Shown: piece by piece, positions 57,875 to 64,000 of the stretch
How the letters are laid out: every line of letters begins with the position of its first letter
Numbering within the stretch: position 1 is the first letter of the stretch
Source of the DNA: Pseudoroseomonas aestuarii
Lineage (GTDB): Bacteria; Pseudomonadota; Alphaproteobacteria; Acetobacterales; Acetobacteraceae
Assembly (NCBI RefSeq): GCF_042651065.1
Contig: NZ_JBHSCH010000008.1
Location: 1-64,000, forward strand
Direction of reading: 5' to 3'
Length of the DNA stretch: 64,000 nt
Program-made: the position numbers and the translations under genes
Notes under the pieces: model-generated
Database searches by the model: none
Seen by the model: only the letters and a program-made list of their open reading frames with translations
What the model was told of the DNA's origin: nothing

Positions 57875-59328
57875 TGCCCCAGGACGCCGCCCTCGCCCAG
57901 CAGGACGACCTCGCCACCCTCTCCCTCGTCGAAGCGGCCGATGCCCTGGTGCGGGGCGAGGTGACTGCGCTGGCGCTGACGGAGGCCTGCCTGGCGCGCA
58001 TCCGCCGCCACGACGCGGCGCTGAACAGCGTCATCTGGCTGGACGAGGCGGCGGCGCTGGAGGCGGCCGCGGCCGCCGACCGCCGGCGGGCGCGCGGCGA
58101 GGCGCTCGGGCCACTGCACGGCGTGCCGATGGCGCACAAGGACATGTACTACCAGGCCGGCAAGCCCTGCAGCTGCGGCTCGGCCATCCGCCGCGACTTC
58201 CGCCCCACCTACACGGCCACCCTGATCAGCCGGCTGGAGGAGGCCGGCGCGCTGACCCTGGGCGGGCTGAACATGGCCGAGTTCGCGCAGAATCCGACCG
58301 GCCACAACCGCCATTTCGGCGATTGCCAGAACCCGTGGGTGCGCGGCCGCATCACCGGCGGCTCCTCCTCCGGCTCGGGCGCCGCCGTGGCGGCGGGCTT
58401 CGCCTTCATGGCGCTGGGCTCGGACACCGGCGGCTCCATCCGCCTGCCCGCCTCGGCCTGCGGCGTGACCGGGCTGAAGCCGACGCAGACGCGGCTCAGC
58501 CGCCACGGCGTGATGCCGCTCTCCTTCTCCTGCGACAATGCCGGGCCCCTGACCCGCACCGCGCGCGACTGCGCCCGGGTGATGACGGTGATGGCCGGGC
58601 ACGACCCGAAGGACCCCACCAGCGCGCGCGAGCCGGTGCCGGATTACGAGGCGGCGCTGGATGGCGATCTGCGCGGCCTGCGCATCGGCGTGGCGCGGGA
58701 ATGGTTCCTGGAGGCGGTGGATGCCGACGTGCTGCGCGCCTTCGAGACGGCGCTCGATGTGCTGCGCGGGCGCGGCGCCATGGTGGTGCCGGTGGAACTG
58801 GCCATGATGCAGGAGGTGCTGACCTATGGCGCCGTGGTCAGCCGCGCCGAGGCCGCCACCATCCATGCCACCTGGATGCGCGACCGCCCGGGCGACTTCG
58901 CCGCGCATATCAGCGGCCGGCTCTTTCCCGGCTATGCGGTGCCGGCGGCCTACTACCTGGAGGCGCTCTCCCGCCGTGGCCCGGTGCTGCGCGGCTTCGC
59001 CCAGGCAGCTTTTGGGGCGGCCTTCGGCGCGGTGGACCTGCTGGCCAGCCCGACCATCCCGGGCGCCCTGCCAAGCCTGGCGGAGACCGATATCGATAGC
59101 GGCGACCCGGAGGCCATAAGCCGCTTCGGTGCCATCTCGCGCAACACCCGGCCCTTCAACTATCTGGGCCTGCCGGCCATCAGCATCCCCTGTGGCTTCG
59201 ATGACAGGGGCGCGCCGGTGGGGCTGCAACTCGCAGGCCGTCCCTTCGCCGAAGCGCGCGTCATGCAGGCGGCCGACGCCTTCCAGCGCGATACGGACTG
59301 GCACCGGCGCCGCCCACGGCTGGACTGA
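57874..59328 (+). CDS. Amidase-signature hydrolase, AtzE/GatA-like
   Basis: 484-residue amidase-signature enzyme. The Ser-cisSer-Lys triad is visible: Lys89 in GVPMAHKDMYY, the GGSSSGSG loop at 162-169, and nucleophile Ser188 in SDTGGSIRLPAS. It is not the tRNA amidotransferase subunit, since no GatB or GatC is near and the C-terminal half differs; with the AtzG-like partner it is best read as an AtzE-type small-amide hydrolase (carboxybiuret-, oxamate- or hydantoate-like substrates). ATG 57874 has AGGAG at 57861-57865. Cys98 and Cys101 near the active site are unusual. Confidence 0.88.
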   Translation: MPQDAALAQQDDLATLSLVEAADALVRGEVTALALTEACLARIRRHDAALNSVIWLDEAAALEAAAAADRRRARGEALGPLHGVPMAHKDMYYQAGKPCSCGSAIRRDFRPTYTATLISRLEEAGALTLGGLNMAEFAQNPTGHNRHFGDCQNPWVRGRITGGSSSGSGAAVAAGFAFMALGSDTGGSIRLPASACGVTGLKPTQTRLSRHGVMPLSFSCDNAGPLTRTARDCARVMTVMAGHDPKDPTSAREPVPDYEAALDGDLRGLRIGVAREWFLEAVDADVLRAFETALDVLRGRGAMVVPVELAMMQEVLTYGAVVSRAEAATIHATWMRDRPGDFAAHISGRLFPGYAVPAAYYLEALSRRGPVLRGFAQAAFGAAFGAVDLLASPTIPGALPSLAETDIDSGDPEAISRFGAISRNTRPFNYLGLPAISIPCGFDDRGAPVGLQLAGRPFAEARVMQAADAFQRDTDWHRRRPRLD

Positions 59329-60013
59329 TGCCATGCCGCGCCGCCCGACGACTTCTCCCGAGGTTCGGCGGCGCCTCAGGCAGCGGGAGCGGCATCCGGG
59401 GCGGTCCGTTCCGACGCAAGGTGGCGAGCAGGTGAACAATGGCCATGCCGCGCTGCGTGTTCAGCTGGAACCGATGGAACCGGTAGCTGCCGGCGAAAAG
59501 CGGCCTTGCCATGCCGATTCCCATCTTCGCCGAGAGATCTCACCGGCAGACCTGCAAGGCTGCGTCTGACGGGATCATTTTGGTATGTCTTGCTCGTAAG
59601 TTGTCATAATTATCATTCTGAGGCGAATAGCACGCTGATAAAGACAGGCTTCGGTCAAACCCGAGCAAGATGGAATCAAAATCCAGACTCCACGCGCACC
59701 TGCATCCCCGTTCAAGGAGAGTTTGTGCCGCAGGGCATACACGCAGAAAAGGTCTCACCCCGTCCGCCAAAAGGAGGCCGTTTATGGCGTTCGGCCCTAA
59801 GACACGATAATCAAAGGTTATCAGGCACACGGGCAGCAGGAGTGGCTGCTACCGCCTCATGTTGCCGCATTTTCTATCCGGCTCCGCAGGCCATGTTGCG
59901 GCACCTGCCGTTCGCAGCCCGGCAGGCTCGCTGGTCGAGGCTCATCATCTTCCGGATGGCCGCCGAAGGCCCTCCTCATCGCGTGGCGAACACCCCTCTT
60001 CCGTCCCGGCCAT
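59329..60013. other. Gene-poor, lower-GC region after the amidase
   Basis: 685 bp with no gene that can be supported. GC drops clearly at about 59560-59850, where the reading frames lose the third-position GC bias of the neighbours. Several open frames exist on both strands but none has a recognisable family, ribosome site or codon bias. It may be decayed foreign DNA joined to the mobile-element remnants downstream. Confidence 0.5.
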
Positions 60014-60556
60014 TCAGTCTTTCCGTTGCCGCGCCTCGATCTCATCCAGCACGGCTTCTGGCGCGATGTCCTGCTGCACCTCCTTCAGTTCCGGGTCGGC
60101 CTGAGTGCGGATGTCCATGCGCCTGGCGATCTCGGCCACGAGTTCCGATAGCTTGGTCAGTTCATGCTCCGCCAACAGGCTGATCTGAAGGTCCAGATCG
60201 GCCCGCTTGTCGGCTGCGGCGGCCATGCGGTTCTGGCTGATGAGCACAAAGGTGGAGAGAAAGATGGCCTCGACCGAAGCCTCCATCGCCAGCACCACGA
60301 AGGACGGGTCGAATTTGGGCACGCCCGGGACCAGGCCAAGATTGACCAGGATCCAGGTGCCGTAGAAGGCCAGGTGGATGTAGACGAACGTCATGCTGCC
60401 GGTGAAGCGGGTGATGGCCCCGGCAACCCGCTCCTCCCGGCTCGCCGATGCGGCCTCCTGGCGGCGCCGATCCTCCAGGACCTGGATGTTGCGCATGAGA
60501 GAAGTATTGAGGCCGACCGGCCTTGGCGGCGGCACCGTCGGTGTTGGTCCTGGCAT
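60014..60556 (-). CDS. DUF1003 membrane protein
   Basis: 180-residue inner-membrane protein of the DUF1003 family, function unknown. Two helices are visible: MTFVYIHLAFYGTWILVNLGL (about 55-75) and SFVVLAMEASVEAIFLSTFVLI (about 84-106), with the family motif SQNRMAAAADKRADLDLQISLLAEHELTKL right after. The N-terminus is Pro-rich and cytosolic (or the start is later, MRNIQVLEDRR), and the C-terminus is helical. It is the only intact gene between 59.3 and 61.8 kb. Confidence 0.85.
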   Translation of the reverse strand: MPGPTPTVPPPRPVGLNTSLMRNIQVLEDRRRQEAASASREERVAGAITRFTGSMTFVYIHLAFYGTWILVNLGLVPGVPKFDPSFVVLAMEASVEAIFLSTFVLISQNRMAAAADKRADLDLQISLLAEHELTKLSELVAEIARRMDIRTQADPELKEVQQDIAPEAVLDEIEARQRKD

Positions 60557-60927
60557 TTCACGGGGGTCCTTCTTCGGAATCGCGCTGGGATGTCAGAAGA
60601 ACCGGCGAGGAACCCTCCGGTTGGTAATTCTGTCCATCGCCGGCGAATTCGGCGCATGCAGGGCGGAGAATCCTCCCCGCGAGCTTGCGCCCTCGCTGCC
60701 TGGCAGAGGGCCTGCAAGCGCGCACGCCGCTTGAATGGCGGAGGATCAAGGCACCTTCACCCATATGCCCGCCGCCGGAGAACACCGGATCACGCGCGCA
60801 TATTTCGTGGTTCAGGGGCTCCGCCCCGGAGGCCCGCCTCGCCCGGTTCAACAGGGCCATGGTTCCGCAGTGGCCATGGGTCGGTTCGGCATCAGCAAAC
60901 CAGCTCGCGTAGGCGGCCTTTACCTCG

Positions 60928-61131
60928 TCATCCGCCCGCTGCCTTGCCGCCCTCGGCCATGCGCCGCCTCCAATCCAACAGCAGGCTGGGCGGAACCCCG
61001 TGCATCCGGGCCACGGCCAAGGCCGTCATGTCTGGCTCCATGGCGCCCACAACCAGCCGGAGCTTCTGATCGGCACTGTGGCAGCATCGGCGCTCCCGGC
61101 CGGTGAGGACTTTGACGCAAAGCGGGTCCAT
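60928..61131 (-). pseudogene. IS66-type TnpA (orfA) remnant
   Basis: About 67 codons that read VLTGRERRCCHSADQKLRL, then MEPDMTALAVARMHGVPPS and LLLDWRRRMAEGGKAA, the helix-turn-helix region of IS66-family TnpA accessory proteins, stopping where the family normally continues for another ~60 residues. No tnpB or tnpC follows. It is on the same strand as the IS5-type fragment 80 nt upstream, so two element types decayed in one place. It could instead be an IS3-type orfA; both share this domain. Confidence 0.65.
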
Positions 61132-61212
61132 CGGCATAGGCGTATGCCTCAGCACAGACTGAGGTCCCCGCCGCTATGCGCGGTGTCAGGTCGAATTGGG
61201 GCCAGTCCAACA

Positions 61213-61324
61213 GGACAGAAGATCTCGAAATCGACCACGGCCGGGAGGCGCTCCAGCGGATCGCCGGCTGCGGAAGGGCTGCATACCGCTCATCCGGGTC
61301 GAAGAGGCCGAGTTGCCCCGCCAT
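61213..61324 (-). pseudogene. Frameshifted N-terminal fragment of an IS5-family transposase
   Basis: From ATG 61324 the frame reads MAGQLGLFDPDERYAAL, the standard start of a common alphaproteobacterial IS5-type transposase. Near 61270 the homology moves to another frame that reads AGDPLERLPAVVDFEIF, the direct continuation expected in the family. After that the similarity ends. The gene is therefore broken by a frameshift and truncated to about 40 of roughly 300 codons. Confidence 0.8.
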
Positions 61325-61799
61325 TGCCACTGCCTCCGCTGACCAAGGCCAGTGAATCAGCCCGGCGCCCCAGCCGCGAGGTTGTCTGAGGCGTCCGAAT
61401 GGCTGACACGGAACAGGGCCAATGATCCCCGCGAAATCTTGGTTGTCTCACCCGATCTCCATGCGGCCATTCATGCCAGCAATGGGGCCTCGGGCTGGCC
61501 CACTCCGGCCCTGGTCATCAGCGGGCAGAGGCTGCCTCCCAAGCTCAACCGCCATCTTCGGGCGCGGTGAGCGATGGAATGTCCATTTGGGAAATGCACC
61601 GTCAGTTTACAAAGGTCAGTAGATCCTACCAGCCGATCATCCAACTCGGCCGGCTGTGCCGTTGAATGAGGGGCACTTCAGTCTTTCAGTCCATTGTGGA
61701 TCAAACGGAAGAAGGTCCTGAACAATGCATCGCGCCTCAGATCCTTGCAGGCTCTGATCCGGCGCTCGAAACAGAACCGGATCAGGTGTCCTCGCCATC

Positions 61800-62300
61800 C
61801 TACCCACGCAGCTTGGTCAACGCTGCAGCAACGGCCGCGGCGATCTCGGTTGGCGTATAGGGCTTTGTCAGCCAGCCGAGGGGTGCCGCTGCCCCCTCGC
61901 CTCGGGCCCGGGTGGCTGCATCGGAGTGTGCCGTCGCGAACAGGCTGGGGATGCCGAGGCTGCTGCGGATCTCCGCCGCAGCGGAGATTCCGTCGCGCGC
62001 GCCCGTCAGTCGAATATCCATCAGCACGAGGTCGGGGCGCTCGGCCCGGGCGATCTCCACCGCCTCCTCGGCCGTTGCCGCGACCCCGACCACCTCAAAG
62101 CCGGCGGAGGCCAGTGCATCCTCGGCGTAGAGCGCGACGAAGTACTCGTCCTCCACCACCAGCACCCGGCCACGGGACGGCGCGCCCGCCCCCAGGCAGC
62201 CCTCGTCCTGCACGTGAAGCGGGGATGGCCATCTGGCGGAAGGCAGGCCCGGAAGGCAGCGCCTGGAGGCAGACGCGGCGTGCCATGTCAGCGCGGTCAT
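61800..62300 (-). CDS. Stand-alone response-regulator receiver
   Basis: 166 residues. The receiver domain starts near residue 43: RVLVVEDEYFVALYAEDALASAGFEVVG, phosphoacceptor Asp95 in LVLMDIRL, Thr/Ser-type ATAHSD and Lys in WLTKPYTP. No output domain, so it acts on partner proteins or as a phosphate sink of the CpdR/Sma0114 type seen with HisKA_2 kinases. The first ~40 residues are Arg/Pro-rich and not conserved, so a start nearer residue 41 is possible. The chosen start overlaps the kinase stop by 4 nt. Confidence 0.88.
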   Translation of the reverse strand: MTALTWHAASASRRCLPGLPSARWPSPLHVQDEGCLGAGAPSRGRVLVVEDEYFVALYAEDALASAGFEVVGVAATAEEAVEIARAERPDLVLMDIRLTGARDGISAAAEIRSSLGIPSLFATAHSDAATRARGEGAAAPLGWLTKPYTPTEIAAAVAAALTKLRG

Positions 62301-63376
62301 GCCTTGCCTTCCGCCGCCGACGCGGACTGGCCTTGGAAGCGTACCACGCAGCGCGCACCCCCAGCCCGGCTACGCCCAACCGAGAAGGTCCCGCCGATCT
62401 GACGCGCGAGGCCGCGTACCAGGCCGAGGCCGGAAGCCCGCCTGACCACGCCGGCGGCCGGCTCGAAGCCTGGCCCCTCGTCCTCGACCCAGAGTTCGAC
62501 ACTGTCATCGGGCGCTGCGGACAGGCCGACCCAGATCCGGCCCGGCGTGCCATTGGTGCGGGCCCCGTGCTTGACTGCGTTCGCCACGAGTTCGTTCAGG
62601 ACAAGCGCGAGGGGAATGGCTGCGTCGTTCCCGATCCCGACCGGCTCCGCCTCGACCACCAGGCACCCACGCGTGCCCGATGCCTCTGCCACCATAGTGG
62701 CGATCTTTGCGACGAACTCTTTCCCAGGCACGCCTTGGAAGTTCGAGCCCTGGTAGAGCATCTGGTGCACCGCCCCGACAGCCGCCAGTCGGCGAGAGGC
62801 CTCCTCCAGCGCCGCAGCCGCCTCCGGCGCGCCGGCCTCGCGCCGCGCTGCCGAGAGCATGCCCGAGAGCATGTGGATGTTGTTTTTCACCCGGTGGTGC
62901 AGTTCCCGCAACAGCAGGTCACGCTCGCCGAGTGCCTGTTCAAGCAGGATCTGCGCGCGGCGGCGCTCCATGATCTCCTCATTGAGCTCGCGGATCTTGC
63001 GCGTGAGCACGGAGAAGCGCCTGTCCGCCTCCGAGAGGCGCAGGAGCAGGAGCGGCGTCTCGCCCTCCTCGGCAGGAATCAGCAGCCCGGCCTCGCACCG
63101 GAAGCGCACCATCTGCCCAGCCGAGTCTCGCAGATCCGCCGCGCCGGGGAGGGCGCTTCGCGACCCGGAGCAGCGGAGCAGGTAATGCCGGAGGGCCGAC
63201 CCGGCCTCGGCGCCGGGGCAGAGCACAAGAAGATCCCCACCGGCCTGGACGCCTGGGCCCAGGCGCGCGAGGGCTGCGCGGTTGGCGAAGAAGATCCGCC
63301 CTGGTGTGCCGACGAGGAGCGCCGGCTCAGACAGGGCCTGCAGGGCGCGCGCGGCGCCCTCGTCAGGCGCTGGCAT
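62297..63376 (-). CDS. Soluble HisKA_2-type histidine kinase
   Basis: 359-residue cytosolic kinase. An N-terminal PAS-like domain (RALQALSEPALLVGTPGRIFFANRAALARLG, about 10-110) is followed by a coiled coil, the phosphoacceptor His161 in LLLRELHHRVKNNIHML, and an HWE/HATPase_c domain (LALVLNELVANAVKHGARTNG, VEDEGPGFEP, GLGLVRGLARQIGG). No membrane helix. ATG 63376 gives a 14-nt overlap with the upstream gene; longer starts lie inside that gene and are not conserved. It is coupled to the receiver gene downstream. Confidence 0.9.
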   Translation of the reverse strand: MPAPDEGAARALQALSEPALLVGTPGRIFFANRAALARLGPGVQAGGDLLVLCPGAEAGSALRHYLLRCSGSRSALPGAADLRDSAGQMVRFRCEAGLLIPAEEGETPLLLLRLSEADRRFSVLTRKIRELNEEIMERRRAQILLEQALGERDLLLRELHHRVKNNIHMLSGMLSAARREAGAPEAAAALEEASRRLAAVGAVHQMLYQGSNFQGVPGKEFVAKIATMVAEASGTRGCLVVEAEPVGIGNDAAIPLALVLNELVANAVKHGARTNGTPGRIWVGLSAAPDDSVELWVEDEGPGFEPAAGVVRRASGLGLVRGLARQIGGTFSVGRSRAGGARCVVRFQGQSASAAEGKA

Positions 63377-63905
63377 GGTCACGGCGGAAATACTCGCGGA
63401 GACCCGGCAGGGCCTGCGCGGAGGGCCGGAGGTGGACGACCACCCGGCACCCGGCATGGCCCTGGGCAATGGTGCGCTCGAGCTCGACTCCGGCATAGCC
63501 CAAATTCTCCGCTGCGATGGAACCGAAGACGTTCGATGTCATCATGCAGAGCGAGGGGCGGCCCAGGACGAAGTCGCCAAAGGGGCAGGCGCGGTTGCCG
63601 AGCACCAGGCGGTCCTCCGACTCCTCGATGACGAAGAAATCGCCGCGGATGCGCTGCTTGAGGTCGACCAGCACCGCGGCCACCTGCGTGCGAGAGAGGC
63701 GCTCGACGGCGAGGGCGCGGCGGTACTCCGCGTCGATGTGCTCTCCCATGGCGGCACCGACGACACTGATGTAGCCGGAAGCCTCCTCGAGGCCGACGAT
63801 CTCCTGCAGCGTGCCCGCCAGCTCACGCAGGAGGCGCCGCAGGAAGATGTCGCGGTCAAGCTGAACCTCGCCGGCCTTGGCCGGGGCCGTCGTGATCGCA
63901 GTCAT
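63363..63905 (-). CDS. MetOD1-type (methanogen output domain 1) protein
   Basis: 180 residues. The core (FLRRLLRELAGTLQEIVGLEEASGYISVVGAAMGEHID, then VLVDLKQRIRGDFFVIEESEDRLVLGNRACPFGDFVLGRPSLCMMTSNVFGSIAAENLGYAGVELERTI) fits MetOD1, a small signal-output domain found beside kinases; its action is unknown. Conserved Cys in NRACPFG and SLCMMTS could bind a metal or be redox-active. ATG 63905 has GGGAG 7 nt upstream; a longer frame to 63971 lacks a ribosome site. It is the first gene of the MetOD1-kinase-receiver operon and would feed or sense the kinase. Confidence 0.75.
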   Translation of the reverse strand: MTAITTAPAKAGEVQLDRDIFLRRLLRELAGTLQEIVGLEEASGYISVVGAAMGEHIDAEYRRALAVERLSRTQVAAVLVDLKQRIRGDFFVIEESEDRLVLGNRACPFGDFVLGRPSLCMMTSNVFGSIAAENLGYAGVELERTIAQGHAGCRVVVHLRPSAQALPGLREYFRRDHASA

Positions 63906-64000
63906 GGCAGTTCTCCCAGTGGCGCGCGCAATGTCACGTCCTCGAGCCGTTGTTAAGGCCGTCACGATCATGCATCAACACCGGTATCCGCGCAGCGCTC

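Larger units (their letters stand above)
60557..61799. other. Gene-poor region with transposase remnants
   Basis: 1243 bp without an intact gene. Besides the two transposase fragments listed separately, a plus-strand frame from a GTG at 61352 to 61570 encodes EILVVSPDLHAAIHASN and ALVISGQRLPPKLNRHL, which looks protein-like but has no recognised family and no good ribosome site. No terminal inverted repeats or target-site duplications were found by eye. Confidence 0.55.

Overview
The window reads as a chromosomal segment of a very GC-rich alphaproteobacterium, most likely Acetobacteraceae (Roseomonas-like). The basis is the extreme GC bias at third codon positions with long antisense shadow frames, two HWE/HisKA_2-type histidine kinases, a cyanide-insensitive type bd oxidase, Bug/TctC solute transport, a group IV ornithine decarboxylase behind a long leader, and a clade III catalase divergent from OxyR. 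The genus is inference. No rRNA, tRNA, CRISPR array or intact mobile element was seen.

Layout. 1-2.5 kb: tail of a small stress-type protein, then hemC-hemH (haem synthesis) on the minus strand. 2.6-5.2 kb: katA and divergent oxyR (peroxide defence). 5.2-11.3 kb, minus strand: nadE, an isochorismatase-fold hydrolase, a family 5 substrate-binding protein and a gamma-glutamyltransferase. 11.5-14.5 kb: GbsR/MarR-type regulator plus cydAB. 14.6-15.8 kb: a CYP152 peroxygenase. 15.9-17.5 kb: a second family 5 binding protein. 17.8-19.7 kb: four small envelope or stress-type proteins. 19.8-22.3 kb: agmatinase-family ureohydrolase and ornithine decarboxylase, separated by a 335-nt structured leader carrying a 16-codon ORF.

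22.3-32.8 kb is one seven-gene minus-strand operon: ECF sigma factor, anti-sigma factor, periplasmic CpxP/CnrX-like protein, outer-membrane lipoprotein, adaptor and two HAE1 RND pumps (MdtABC/MuxABC type). 32.9-34.5 kb: fumarylacetoacetate-hydrolase family enzyme divergent from a GntR/FCD regulator. 34.6-40.1 kb: a four-carbon sugar-acid operon (ltnD, otnK, deoR-type regulator, denD, GntP permease) without otnC or otnI. 40.2-43.4 kb: GMC oxidoreductase and zwf. 43.4-46.1 kb: a membrane hybrid HWE kinase. 46.3-48.7 kb: hydantoinase/dihydropyrimidinase and an SDR.

49.0-56.5 kb is a sugar-acid operon: IclR regulator, dgoK, dgoA, a complete tripartite tricarboxylate transporter (TctC-B-A), an SMP-30 lactonase and an SDR. 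It fits uptake and De Ley-Doudoroff-type breakdown of a galactonate-like acid, but the dehydratase is absent from the window. 56.5-59.3 kb: cysK and an AtzG-like/AtzE-like amidase pair. 59.3-61.8 kb is lower in GC and gene-poor: one DUF1003 membrane protein and decayed transposase fragments. 61.8-63.9 kb: a compact signalling operon (MetOD1-domain protein, HisKA_2 kinase, stand-alone receiver).
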